DNA of 64,000 nucleotides from Spirometra erinaceieuropaei. Taxonomy: Eukaryota; Platyhelminthes; Cestoda; Diphyllobothriidea; Diphyllobothriidae. The position numbers and the translations under genes were made by a program. Position 1 is the first letter of the stretch. Each line of letters begins with the position of its first letter. The stretch lies in the NCBI GenBank assembly GCA_902702965.1, contig CACRXP010000032.1, forward strand, positions 287,664 through 351,663, given 5' to 3'. Positions 43,869 to 54,539 of this stretch are shown in pieces. The notes under the pieces were generated by a model, which saw nothing but the letters and a program-made list of their open reading frames with translations, made no database searches and was not told the DNA's origin.

Positions 43869-45225
43869 GCTTGCTAGGATATTCATGCTCTGTCATTTGG
43901 TCTTTTGTAGTGTTTGACAGCATTTATATACGGGTGAGGGAAAATATGTAACCAAGACAACCACTTGTGTTGTACATATGCTCAGTAAATTTAAGTGGGC
44001 ACTTCAAAAATAATTTGGCCTCATACATGAGCAAGGAGAATCTGTCATCTAAGTCTGAAGTACCATTATAACGGCAATTGTAACACGCTTTATTTTATGG
44101 TTGTTCTGGATTTCGGCCTCAAAAATATTTTTCGCTCTCTAGCTATCTGTTTTTCTAGTCTTTAAAAGTTTTGTCAGGTATCTATTATTAGATAAAGGGT
44201 TCGATTCCGACCAGTGTGTCTTGGACGTTTTAACAGATACTGCATCCAGTAAGCTAAAACGACATCACATGTATTACAAAGTACCTAAAAATGGATTATA
44301 TCAACTGGTTGAGGCGTTGATACCTACGGCTTTATTGTATGAAAGGAATGATTTTTGAATGAGAGGCTGATGAGATATGTACTGACTCGTATTTAATTTG
44401 AAAAATGCTATAAAAGTCCTCATTTACTGAGACTTCTTATAAAGAACACGCGTCTTTGAAAACATTGCGCAGGAATAAACTGTAATTTTTAAGAAGGAAT
44501 ATTGAGAAACGTTTAGAACAGTCAGATAAATTCGAAGATAAAATATGGGAAGCTATACGTATTCGTGGTCTCCGTCAAAACCTTAAAAATTGTCAGAATT
44601 ATTAACAGCTGATTGACCGATCTCTGGCAAAAGCCTACGCGCACTAAAAATAACGCCAAAGCAAAATATTCAATTTCCGCATGAAGAACATGAAACAGAA
44701 CAGGGAGGCATGAAAAAAGTACAAATTACTGTTATCGTTTTAATTATTTTTTATCGATTCATTAACAGTGACGAAATATGGTTCTGTTACGATCATCGAA
44801 AATGAAAAAAAAACTCTAAACGACACCTGGCTAATCACTAGCATATGAATATTCACAGAAGGACAGCTAAGCTCTGTCTCTGACGCAACAAAATGAAGTG
44901 GTGTGTTATGGACTTCTAAAACCATCCAAAATAACTACTGCTTAACTATAACACATGTCAATTTGTCTAGCACTGAACAAATGAAATGCAGAATCCGATG
45001 AAAGATTTGATTTGAGGACTTTTCAACATGACGATAAACCCTACTTCACACAGCGTATGGAGGGAACTTTGGAAGCATTCTGCTGGGAAGTCGCGCCTCA
45101 GCCGCAGAAGTCTCCAGATTCTTTTCTGAATGATGGGCAGTGGATTTGTTCGACGTAGCGTAGCCTTACTGCACAGCGCTTTACTTCACCTAAACAAGTC
45201 AAAGACTGACTCGGTCGGTGGATTG
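43869..45225. other. Intronic sequence, nothing recognised
   Basis: AT-rich with no gene or repeat family recognised. Confidence 0.4.
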
Positions 45226-45610
45226 TTTCAAAAAATTAGGGAAATTTTTACCATGGGTCACGAGTTTGACTCCGCAGCCACCAAAGTAGTCGCCCGCGCC
45301 GGAAACAAAACAGGCCGAGAATTGATTGAAGCCTAAGCCTCGGATGAGAACTCGGTAAATCGATTTGTTGATCTGGCGCCGGCGTACAGAGCCCTTCGTA
45401 GTCACCTTCAGTCGTGCGATGTCGGACGATGATTGGGCCTACGTGCCTCATAATTATCACTCGTTCTGTTGCTGCCACTACCTCTGACGATGGACTCCTG
45501 TACGAGTCTGAAAGCTCAGGATAATAAGCGAAGTGTTCCGGTGCTCGACTCTTCTTCTTCACTTGTACATTGGAATCTGTCTGTAATTTTAATTATGGCA
45601 ATAAACAGCA
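45226..45610 (+). mobile_element. PLE fragment: endonuclease C-terminus and tail
   Basis: The plus-strand frame reads GHEFDSAATKVVARAGNKTG, RELIEA, a stop, then ASDENSVNRFVDLAPAYRAL and RSHLQSCD. This is the PLE endonuclease end (H-x-FD, REx-IEAW, SINR-DL-AY-LR). A hammerhead-like core follows at 45484. The fragment is 5' truncated; the stop replaces the usual Trp codon of EAW. Confidence 0.7.
45484..45517 (+). ncRNA. Hammerhead-ribozyme-like motif with AGCU stem III (PLE tail)
   Basis: CTGACGA (45484-45490), a 6-bp stem II (GGACTC-CTGTAC-GAGTCT) and GAAAGCTC (45510-45517) keep every core base. The palindromic stem III word is AGCU here, where other copies have ACGU, so complementarity is preserved by paired changes. 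Stem I forms at least three pairs (CCT with AGG). Confidence 0.6.
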
Positions 45611-45764
45611 TTTTTTTAAAATGATCTTCAAACACACCTTTTTACTTTTCCTAAAAACGCCACGGATTTGTTTCCACTACCAGTGAGTTATCATTAACAA
45701 TGCACATTTGGTTCTTCTACCTCCGCCTGCTTTAGCAGATAAAAAAGGACATACCTGCGAGAAG

Positions 45765-46128
45765 TTAGGGTTAAGTGTCAAGGGTCATGGGTTAGGGGTC
45801 AGGGTTGGGGGTTGGGGTTAGGCGTTGGGGTTGGGGGTTGGGGTCTGGGTTAGCGTTAGGGGTTAGGTGCTGGGGTTAGGGATTAAGGTTAGAGGTTGGG
45901 GTTAGGGTTTAGGGATTGGTGGTGGGGGTCAGGGTAAGGGGTCAGGGCTAGGGCTAGGACTAAGGGGTTAATGGTCAGGGTTAGGAGTAACGGGTTTAAG
46001 TAAGGGGTTAGGGCTAGGGTAACGTGTTAAGGCTAGGTGTTGGGTTTAGGGATTAATGGTTGTTGTTTAGGGATAAATGGTTATGGTTAGGGGGTTGGGT
46101 TTAAGGGTTGGGTCTCGGAGTAATCTCT
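45765..46128 (+). repeat. Degenerate TTAGGG-like array (about 360 bp)
   Basis: Irregular tandem words GGGGTTAGGGTTGGGG, GGTTAGAGG and TAGGGATTA dominate, with no fixed period. It looks like a decayed telomere-type or MITE B-derived array. The G-tracts could form quadruplexes. Confidence 0.85.
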
Positions 46129-46870
46129 GAATTGTCTACTACAGGTACGACAGCAAAATATGAACCGGCCGGATAAAGCATCAGGGCAGAGGAATATAAA
46201 GACATCTGCGCTATGGCAAAATATTTGTTGCATATGTTTCTTACGCTGGCCATCCTTTTACACGGAAATACAAAAGCACAGAAAAGGCAAATTTATTCTA
46301 GATAGGTCGAGATCTACTCTGGACTTTGAGACAGAGTACGAATGTCATTGTTTATCAGCAACATCTGACGGTTGTTGTCTCTACCTAATGTTCGGTCACT
46401 CGGAATCGTTTGCCTACGATGCCAAAAATTCACTTTTCCTGCTAGTGGTGCATCGTAAGAATGCCCATTTGGCATCGCTTGTCAGAAGAATAGGACGGCT
46501 TGGTCACTCGAAATCGTTGAATTCGACTTCTATGTAATTATTGCCTTCAGAAGAATAAAATAATGCTTTGGTGGTATTCAGTGCGAGTGAGAGCTATTGG
46601 AAGTGTCTACGAAAGCCAGTTGTTCCCCGGCTCTGTTATATACTTAGTCGGAAATTAATATTTCATCTTGTGGAAGACTAAATGTAAGTGCATTTTCTTA
46701 AATATTAAGTATTGAAAAGTCACAGATAAAAAATATTCCAATAGAAACGTACAGAAAGTTAGAGGTGATGTTGTATTATTTTACTACTGTTAATTATGAA
46801 ATATCCTCTAAAATTGGGGGAATTATAGATTACTAAAAGCGTTCTGGCACATGACTGCGAAAAAAGGTCG
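46129..46870. other. Unrecognised stretch with one open frame (46160-46537, plus)
   Basis: The 125-codon frame starts with ATG and is cysteine- and histidine-containing (CCICFLRWPSFYTEI; LYLMFGHSESFAYDAKNSLF) but matches nothing that I know and has no promoter or splice context. A chance frame is likely. Confidence 0.25.
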
Positions 46871-46915
46871 CAGTAGTAGAAGTAGTAGTGGTAGTAGCAG
46901 TAGTAGTAGGAGTAT

Positions 46916-46953
<38 letters not shown>
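46871..46953 (+). repeat. TAG microsatellite
   Basis: Interrupted at first (TAGAAG, TAGTGG, TAGCAG), then a pure TAG run of about 13 units. The poly-Ser and poly-Leu frames across it are artefacts of the repeat. Confidence 0.95.
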
Positions 46954-47399
46954 ATGTCAGTATGCAGCTACCAAAACCATGCGCTATGGACGATATTTTG
47001 ATCGCAAATTCAACTCTGATCAATATTATTTCTTCACGGACTTTGAATTACTGTTTAATTCTGCAAAAGTAGGGAAAAGCCTTTTTTTATTTGAGTAAAT
47101 GGCAATTACAAGAATACAGCCATGAGACTCAGCATTGCAAGCAGCCCCCAGTTTCTTAGGTATGTAATAATTTGTCATATTATTAAGCTTTATATATGCA
47201 ATATTTTGTGGTCTGTAGCTTTGATTTATCTAAAAAGTAATCTTCATTAATTTGAACTCAATTATGTGCGATGAAATATAATGTTTTTACTTAACTGAGC
47301 ATCGATTGGCCGCATAAGGTTTTGAAGAAAACATATTTCAAAGTAAATAAGATGATAAGTTAATTAGGTGTCACATTATGAGAACCCTTTTGTTGCGAT

Positions 47400-47890
47400 T
47401 GCACCACGTGCAATCCTGGAACAGTCCATAGAATCAATACCGCCAACCGACAGTTCGTCCGTCGATTTCGACGATGACCACCGTGTGCCCCACAGACTGC
47501 ATTGTGGGAGCAGGGACGGTGACTTACGCAGGGGTTTATAGTGCCAGTAGACTTGCGTAGCATCTACCTACACTCTCTCCTCCTCCCCCGCCTGGGCCCG
47601 GTGTCAAGACCAAGTCAAGAAGACCGGAGACGGGGGAGGCCGCAGGTGGATGGCTCGGACGGATCTTCGCCTTGGCGCTCCACTCCGCACCCCTGGTCCA
47701 CACACCAATGACCAGGATTTTGACCAGAAACAATGGGGTGGAGGCAGTGGTCCAGTTGAGCGACGAATGCCGACAACAGGGTCCGCCAGCACACCCCGGG
47801 AATGTTGGCATTTGTTATTGCGCACAGATAACGCCTGCCAAAGTCCGATGTGGCCCCCGTGTCGGTCCAGCGCATCTAACACGTGGCCCG
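47400..47890 (+). repeat. Repeat R, long copy
   Basis: Closest partner of 30600-31085. Shared words are GTGTGCCCCACAG, GGAGCAGGGACGGTGACTTA, CAGTAGACTTGCGTAG, GTCAAGAAGACCGGAGACG and CCCCTGGTCCACACA. Near 47846-47875 the inverted word TGGCCCCCGTGTCGGTCCAG precedes the CA microsatellite. Confidence 0.7.
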
Positions 47891-47907
47891 TTTGGAGGGC
47901 ACGCCAA

Positions 47908-47908
<1 letters not shown>

Positions 47909-47950
<42 letters not shown>
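47909..47950 (+). repeat. CA dinucleotide microsatellite
   Basis: Twenty-one uninterrupted CA units. It produces spurious poly-His/Thr and poly-Cys/Val frames. Confidence 0.98.
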
Positions 47951-47952
<2 letters not shown>

Positions 47953-48657
47953 TCCTCCGACGGCGTAAAATAAATTAATCGCAGGTCGACAAACAGGACT
48001 TGGCGATCTGAGTCGCAATCATTAGAACAGCTGCTGACAACGTGAGGTAACTTTTATGTGCGTGTGTATAGGTGGGACAGTGTTCTCCGGGACGAAGTCC
48101 CGCATCACTGATGCGACAGATGACAGTTTCGACTGCTGATCATTAGGACGGGAAATTGAAATCTCATCATGGCTTTCAGTTTAAAACCATACTTTTATCT
48201 AGTGACTGTGGGGATGTCTTGAAAGATTACGCCATTTGGTTGAATACCCTGTGAACGCCGGCTCATAAGATGTAGCCGATGCTAAATAACTGGCGACGAG
48301 ACAATCAGATGTGCAATCAAAGGGCTAAAACCCAGATCTGAAGATACATTGGACTTGTCTGGGGGTCTTGTCTATATGACAGGAACCATTGCAGGCAGGC
48401 TTCGGTGGCGTAATTATCCCTTTAACATATATTTTTCATTAGCTTACTGGTCTTAGACCCCAGGTCAGAAATGCCCTGAACCCTGCACCCAAATATTTTT
48501 CCTAAGACCTAAGCAATGCTAAAACCAGCTCAGTTCATGTGTAGACGTTTTCTTTCGAAATAGCGCGACGAAAAAAGATAAGAGCTGTAATTTAAATCGT
48601 GCATTGATGATGGTAAAGAGTCTATATGGCCTCCCAAACCCATATTTTCCCACTCAC
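47951..48657. other. Intronic sequence, nothing recognised
   Basis: No gene or named repeat recognised. Confidence 0.4.
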
Positions 48658-48844
48658 CTGTTTCAGGTGAGAAAACTGTGTCTTTCGTGCGATTTGGTGC
48701 TCGTTTGCGAGGAAGCCTAGAAGAGGGGACAAAAGGCGACCGAAACCTTATTCTCCAAAATCCGATATACCGCACTAAGCCCGTAGATATTATAGGAAGC
48801 CGCTCAGATGGATTTTGTAATTTCGGAGAGCAGTTCAGACTGAG
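48658..48844 (-). CDS. Possible exon of unidentified host gene, two alternative forms
   Basis: Long form: acceptor ATGATTTCAG to a GTGAGTGG donor, phase 0 entry, reading LSLNCSPKLQNPSERLPIIS and TGLVRYIGFWRIRFRSPFVP. Its entry phase matches the exit of 48970-49060. Short form: an excellent acceptor (CCCCTCTTCTAG) gives a 59-base exon, 48658-48716, which in another frame reads FLANEHQIARKTQFSHLKQ and leaves in phase 0, joining the exon at 42354-42590. The two forms satisfy different neighbours; cDNA would settle it. The shared donor is strong. Confidence 0.4.
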
Positions 48845-48969
48845 CTGAAATCATATTGCCGGTGCAAAGGAACAGATTGTCTATGATGATAATTTAGAAT
48901 ACGAGGCAGGCAAATGAAGCTCGTGTCTAAGCGATCGCGTTTATTACTTTTCAATTGTTATCAAATTAC

Positions 48970-49060
48970 CGAATTCAGTTGACTGAGAATTAAGTAGTCA
49001 AAGGTCCCGTGTGTTTCCGAAATTTCTAACAACAGCTTCCAGAATACACAATGGCATTGA
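48970..49060 (-). CDS. Possible exon of unidentified host gene (most 5' seen)
   Basis: One of the best acceptors in the window (CTTCTCCCAATTTCAG) precedes a 91-base block ending at TCG before GTAATTTG. The frame reads QCHCVFWKLLLEISETHGTF and DYLILSQLNS, helix-like and free of stops, leaving in phase 0. No earlier exon is identified, so the 5' end of the gene lies beyond here or was missed. Confidence 0.42.
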
Positions 49061-49555
49061 CTGAAATTGGGAGAAGGACATAGAAATAAGACCCCACCGT
49101 AATACTTGTGGTCTCTTTCTAAAATCTTAGAAGGATATATCTCACCGTGTACCAACACTAAACCTACCCCATGAATTAAGCTGACCCTAACTTGCATTTT
49201 CCTGGAATTTTTTGTGAGGCCAACAACGGTCTGTGCTAGATCTCATCAAGTGTTTACTAAAATTAAGCAATGTATTTTCGACTGACAAGAATTATTTAGG
49301 TGGGACTATCATGGACATCTGTGGTAAAATCCCAAGAAATGTCAGTCATGACGGGATTCCGGCCTTTGAAGTAGCTTTTTTCAGCAACCTGTGAAGTCTG
49401 CACTCCGGAAAAAATAATTAAAAACTATTAACCTTTCCCTTTAAAGGGCAAAGATATTCCCTAAAAATAAGTAAAAAATATTTCTTTCGTACTCATTTTG
49501 TAGAACATCACTTCTTTGTCAAATTTTGTATTCAGTAAAATTGTAGGCTAGATTG
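49061..49555. mobile_element. Degraded MITE A left arm (about 49230-49555)
   Basis: The phrases TCTCATCAAGTGTTTACTAAAATT, TTTTCGACTGACAAGAATTATTTAGGTGGGACT and GATTCCGGCCTTTGAA follow the MITE A left arm order (compare 53480-53610). Confidence 0.45.
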
Positions 49556-49645
49556 CACTTGGTAGCCAGACCCCGTATAACAGGTGGCTATGGTTTGTTT
49601 ACTGGGGCTTGCTGTGGGGCTACATTATCACATCTGACCCATTTG
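49556..49645. mobile_element. MITE B right-end fragment
   Basis: AACAGGTGGCTATGGTTTGTTTAC and TGTGGGGCTACATTATCACATCTGACC match the body end and right terminal repeat of MITE B (compare 33405-33455). The left part is missing. Confidence 0.55.
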
Positions 49646-49655
49646 GCTTCTGTTT

Positions 49656-49935
49656 TACGTTTGAGGTTAGGGTACCGGTTAATGGTTTCCAAGATTCGGA
49701 TTACGCTTATGCCCTTTAGTCTTAGGCTTTCGGACTACGGTTAGGGTTTGAGCGTTCGAATAGGTTTCAGTATTACGGTTAGGTTTTACAGTTAGGACTA
49801 TGACTTAGAGCTACGGTAACGTTTACGATTTCGGTTAGGGTTAGGGTTAAGGTTGCCGTTAGGGTTAACAATTAACGTTTAAGGTCAAGGTTAGGTTTAG
49901 GGTTAAGGTTAGGATTTGGGTTAAGGTCGCCGTCC
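49656..49935 (+). repeat. Degenerate TTAGGG-like array
   Basis: Words such as GGTTAGGGTTAGGGTTAAGG near 49835 and many variants (TTACGGTTAGG, TTAAGGTTAGG) extend over about 280 bp, directly after the MITE B right end. Confidence 0.85.
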
Positions 49936-51240
49936 GCCTCCCCAATCCTGGCTACCAACTGCGATATGGCCAAATTGTATGTTGCGATGCTGAACTTTTT
50001 TCAATTGCTGAATCATTATGAGCATAATCTGGCCTTGCATATGCGTTTAAGGTTTTCAGTCTACAAACTCTTTAACTTCCGTCTAAGGAAATTCATGAAA
50101 TTCTACATGCCGATGGAAAGGCACAATATGGGCTCATTGAAATTCTGTAATCCATATTGAATATGTTGTATATTTCGCGGAAGGCATTAATAAACATAAA
50201 AGTCTGACACTATATGGGCTTAGAAAATCACATAACTCGGAACATTTTGAAGGTATACATTTTGAAGAAGACGTAACTGACTTCAAGTTGAAAGTAAACA
50301 AGAACGCTTGTGCACGTTTTCTGTGAAGTATATTTGAATTTGCTAGGTCATTGAGAATCAATAGATAAAATGAATAGAACAGAAGATGTGACATCTCATA
50401 AAATGTTGGCTGAAATAATAAAATATTTTTTCCGGTCGAAAAGGTTACCTAAATAGAATAAGAATTGAAGTGCTAATTAACGTGCAGCGCAATCCTTATA
50501 TATTTAAGTCGTGCCAAAATTCCCACTTTTGAAGGAGCTCCTCTTTGGCCGTCTAAAAAATCACATTCCATGAAAATTACTACTTAATCGGCATGATATT
50601 TCCCTATTGGTTTTGGATGTCCTCAGAAATTCAAAAATATTTTTGCGGAAATCACGCAAATACAGCAAATTATGCCTCCAGTAAATGTTTAATTGAAGAG
50701 CGAGTATCTAACAATTTTTAAAAAGTTTTTTATGCTGCCTTTTTAAAACCGTGAAATGTTCTTGCATATCGCGTCGAATTAGCACGTTTATTAATGCAAC
50801 CTATGAAGTATGCAACTTGGTCCACATCCGCTGCACAGTTTTTCTCTAGTGAAATCTTTATCTGACGGGATGCATACAGCAGGTCGGGCAAAAACATTTG
50901 GAAATTAAAGGGCTTTTAAAAACCAGACGATTTTCTCTATTCAAGTGAAAAATTTGTAGACACTATGATTCGCTGCTAAATGCGTATAGAAGGGAATATC
51001 TATATGCCTGTTTTTTATAGAATACATCTGAACCTCTAAGGACATCGAAAGTCAATGGGAAAAAGTCACAATAAATAAGAAGTTCTTTTCCCGTAGTGTT
51101 ATTTCTAGACGGCCGACGAGAAGACATTTTAAAAGCCCACATGCTACCGGTATTTTGCTGCAGGGAAATTCAGTATTCTATTTAATTTGCAAATGGATTT
51201 CAGGATTTCGCTTCACAGTTAGTGAGATAGCAATCTATGG
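49936..51240. mobile_element. Two adjoining degraded MITE A remnants
   Basis: Segment 49975-50385 carries central and right-arm words (TCTACAAACTCTTTAACTTC and TATATTTGAATTTGCTAGGTCATTGAGAATCAATAG). From 50387 a new left end begins (TGTGACATCTCATAAAATGTTGGCTGAAAT), and its mirror closes at about 51230 (ATTTCGCTTCACAGTTAGTGAGATAG). Both are heavily diverged. Confidence 0.5.
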
Positions 51241-51756
51241 TATTTATGTGGTCATCTTCTTGAGTCCTATGTTTTCAGACGGCTAATGGACAGCCAACGC
51301 CCTAACATGTCTGAAGTATCTTGGAATTAGGCAGCACAGTGATTAATAATACAATTCACTTAAGTGGTTCTCTCTACTCGAAAGGGAATTCCAGCATTTC
51401 CGTCGTGAGATCTGGCGAAAGTTCGTATTACTACATGTGTCCTGCCCAATCCAGTTAGCGTTTCCCATTGGCTGAGAATTCAGCCACTGACAGACGCTTT
51501 TTATTTGGTAGAAGATAATGACTCCCTGTTAGTAGACTACCACGGCAAAATACTCTTGAGCAACCCTCACTCTAAAGGCAACTCTATGGTCTACCCGAAC
51601 AACCCGACGTCACCGTTTTTCATCATACCAACCAGCAAAACTAGTTCGCTGCCACGTTGTGAGCCTGACTAGCATGTAGGGCAAATACGTGTTTTTTCAG
51701 GAGTCTCTATAAATCAGCCAATGGGAATTTCAAAAATTAGCATGCCGTGGTAGGAG
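51241..51756. other. No recognised gene
   Basis: Nothing recognised. Confidence 0.35.
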
Positions 51757-51890
51757 GACACTCGCCGATCGCGCTACGGAACTTATTCTTCCCATTGTGC
51801 CTTGGGACTCCCTCTCTCTCTCAAGCACCGCCAGTAGCTGCACAACGGCGCGTGATATAGGCTATTCTGCCAACAGCAGGCACTTTCTGG
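51757..51890 (-). repeat. Copy of the 63-kb inverted-repeat/SINE-like family
   Basis: CGATCGCGCTACGGAACTTA, CCCATTGTGCCTTGGGACTC and CGGCGCGTGATATAGGC match, on the opposite strand, 63388-63476 (compare CGATCGTTCTTACGGAACTC and GGCACATGATATAGACAG). Confidence 0.6.
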
Positions 51891-52068
51891 TGGACAGAGA
51901 GGTGAATCGTTAGGGCATTTCGAGACAGCTCATCAGCTGTTCCGAGTCGGGAAGTCAGTGTGAGCGTCGAAGATCGCTATGTAGGAGTAAACGGGATGAT
52001 AATTCGCGCTGGCCGACGATGCGCTGCCATTCAAATGTCAGTAGGATGGTTTGAGAAAAATGAGTATC

Positions 52069-52346
52069 ATGTGGTTATGTAGCCCCACCTAATGAACACA
52101 GTACTGCTGAGCTTAGGGGTAGGGGTTCGGGTTAAGGTTTAGCGTTATAGGTTAGGGTTAGGGATTAGGAAAACCATTTCTCAACCACTTTAATTACAAC
52201 CACTCATTCCCAGTAGCTTTTATTTTGCAAACAACTACCTGACCCCGTCGCAAGTGCTTTTCCCGGTCCCTTATACCCCCGGGCACGTATTACGCGTGGC
52301 TGGGTCTTGTTTACTTTAGGTGAGGCTAAATAACCACATCTAATCG
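52069..52346. mobile_element. MITE B, complete short copy
   Basis: The left end ATGTGGTTATGTAGCCCCAC and right end GTGAGGCTAAATAACCACAT are inverted with three mismatches over about 24 bp. A short TTAGGG-like array (about 52110-52170) is followed by the conserved body. At about 278 bp it is the smallest intact copy. Confidence 0.75.
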
Positions 52347-52378
52347 AGGAAGGAGAGAGGGAGAAGGTCTATGGAATT

Positions 52379-52620
52379 TTGACGGCACATTTAACCCAGA
52401 TTTCCCAGAATACGCACGCACAAGTGATTTGCCCGCAGAAAAACCTCGAAAATGTGCAAAATTCAACCAGTGATACTTTCCCCGCGCGTTTGAAGCTATT
52501 ACGTGAACTAGAACACGATGGCTTCCACGTGCACCTACCTAAAGCTGATGAGGTCAGAATTAAAACACAAAAGGGTTGGATTAATTGGAAGGACAGTAAT
52601 GGTGTGCTGGGTAAGGCCTT
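52379..52620 (+). CDS. Unsupported open frame, possible plus-strand exon
   Basis: The plus-strand frame reads FPARLKLLRELEHDGFHVHL and PKADEVRIKTQKGWINWKDS, then meets a GTAAGG donor-like site at about 52611. The composition looks protein-like (charged, helix then strand). There is no clear acceptor and no family is recognised. A decayed transposase piece is another possibility. Confidence 0.25.
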
Positions 52621-52654
52621 TGTTTGGATTTCGAAAACGTCTTCTAATTCCGGA

Positions 52655-53155
52655 TAAAATTTTGAACTAGAATATCCGTTCAATTAGAGTTTGACGGTTT
52701 CAGTTTACAAGGTGTATACTTTAATCGAAAGGACTATCAACTATTCCTCCGTGCCATTAAGAAGAAATCATGTAGAGTTCGCAAAATATTTCGACCGACG
52801 CGAACTATGGAGTACTTCATGAGAAGCATACGTAAACGGATACGTACAATTTTATATGAGTAAGCACTGCACAATCTTAAAAATCGCATAATTAGGAACT
52901 TGTTTTGAAGCCGAAAGGTATTTCTTTTTTGAGAATAAAACGTACAGAAGAAGTTATTTTTTAATATATAAGTAAAAGAAAGCATATGTTATGCATGTTT
53001 GCTACAAAATATATTTGAATTTATAAGACCATTAAAAATAAAGATGGAACGTGTATGCTAAAACTAGTCATTTTTTACCACGTGCGGTTTTTACAGGGGG
53101 TCAAAAAGAAGTGCGTTTTAAAAGCCTACATCCTAACAAATCCGAACTATCAAGG
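52655..53155. mobile_element. MITE A, right half
   Basis: Ordered matches to the central and right part of MITE A include GTTTCAGTTTACAAGGTG, CTTCATGAGAAGCA, AGTAAAAGAAAGCATAT and TTTTTTACCACGTGCGGTTTTTACAGG. The terminal part is missing. Confidence 0.65.
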
Positions 53156-53470
53156 AAATGGGCCGTACGACCATTTGTATTGCCACCCGACTTAGATACT
53201 CCTCGCTAATGGGAAAAGCAATTCAGATCGTTAACTGGCTGTATGTAGGACGAAACTGCATTATAGAGCTTGAGAATGAGTGAAGAATATTTCGCCTCTC
53301 AAGCGTCCTAGTGCAGTTGGCGTCCTGTCTTTTAAAGGCTCGACACATGTGGTGCGTTTCAAAGCCGGGGCAAAGTGCCCGACAGGTCAGTTGACTCGCT
53401 CTCTTCTCTAGCCAGGGAGCTCCCTGTTGTCACATTAGTTAAGGATGGAAGAGGGTAACCGCTCCACGTA
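53156..53470. other. No recognised gene
   Basis: Short spacer between two MITE A copies. Nothing recognised. Confidence 0.35.
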
Positions 53471-54442
53471 CATTGCGTGACCGATATCATGAAACGTGAG
53501 CCGAAATTCTGAAATACGTTTTCGATTGGGAAGAATTACTTAGGTGAAGTTGTAATATTAATTAGCATGAAGCATAATCATATAGTATTTGGGACTCATC
53601 GGCCTTTGAATACACCTCTTTTTTGGCCTCCGGCAGAAACCACACTCGGTAAAAAATGACTACTTAATTTTGCTTATTGATTTACGACGGTCTTATAAAT
53701 TCGTATATATTTTGTAGAAAACATGCACAAAAATGCTTTCTTTTATGCCTTTGGGAGAAATTCGCATTGGCTTGGTATTTTATACCTGAAGAAAGTGTAC
53801 CTGTTTGTTTTAAAAAGGTTTCTAACTATGAGATTCTTAGGACCGTGCGATTTCCATGCAAACAGGACCGCACATGTCCGTTTACCTCTGCTCCTCATGG
53901 AATGTACAACGCAGTCCAGGCCAATTGCGAAATTTTATAAATTCTATATGACATCTTCTTAAAGAAATAGAAATATGTATGATTTTCCTTACGCCGAAAA
54001 TATGCACCTCGTAGACTGAAATCGTTAAGCGCAAATGAGATGGCACATTAAACTCAATTTATTCGGGAATTGTAACACTTTTTAAAAACCCTGATATACA
54101 CTTTTTCGGGTATAAAATAAAAAGACAATGCGGCTTTCTACCAAAAGAGTAAAAGAAAGCATATTTTTGTGCATGGTTTCTATAAAATCTATTCGAATTT
54201 ATAAGACCACCGAAAATCGATAGGAAAGATGTATGATATTTAAGCAGACAGTTTTTACCGAGTGTAGTTTCTGCACGAGGCCAAAAAGAAGCACATTCAA
54301 AACCTGACATCCTGTTGAGTCCGAAAAACTATAGATTATGCTTCACGTTACTCAACATTAAAACTTCACCTAAGTAATCCTTCCTTACCGAAAATGCCTT
54401 TTAGAATTTCGGCCAACATTATATGAGATCGGTCACGCACTG
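53471..54442. mobile_element. MITE A, full copy
   Basis: The left end TA/CATTGCGTGACCGATATC and right end GATCGGTCACGCACTG/TA share the private GCGTGACC variant at both termini. Length 972 bp, palindromic interior. Confidence 0.82.
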
Positions 54443-54539
54443 TACTATCAAGCAGAAATGTTTTTGAGCTGATCAACTGTCTTAAATAAAATAACTTGGA
54501 ATAATGTGAGTTGTAGAAACACCTCCATTCCTTCGTGTT

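Noticed and set aside
46160..46537. 125-codon plus-strand frame as a real gene
   Set aside because: Open but unrecognised, next to a degenerate telomere-like array, without splice or promoter support.
46823..47072. Poly-Leu and poly-Ser frames on opposite strands
   Set aside because: Artefacts of the TAG microsatellite.
47604..48018. Cys/Val- and His/Thr-rich frames on both strands
   Set aside because: Artefacts of the CA microsatellite overlapping repeat R.
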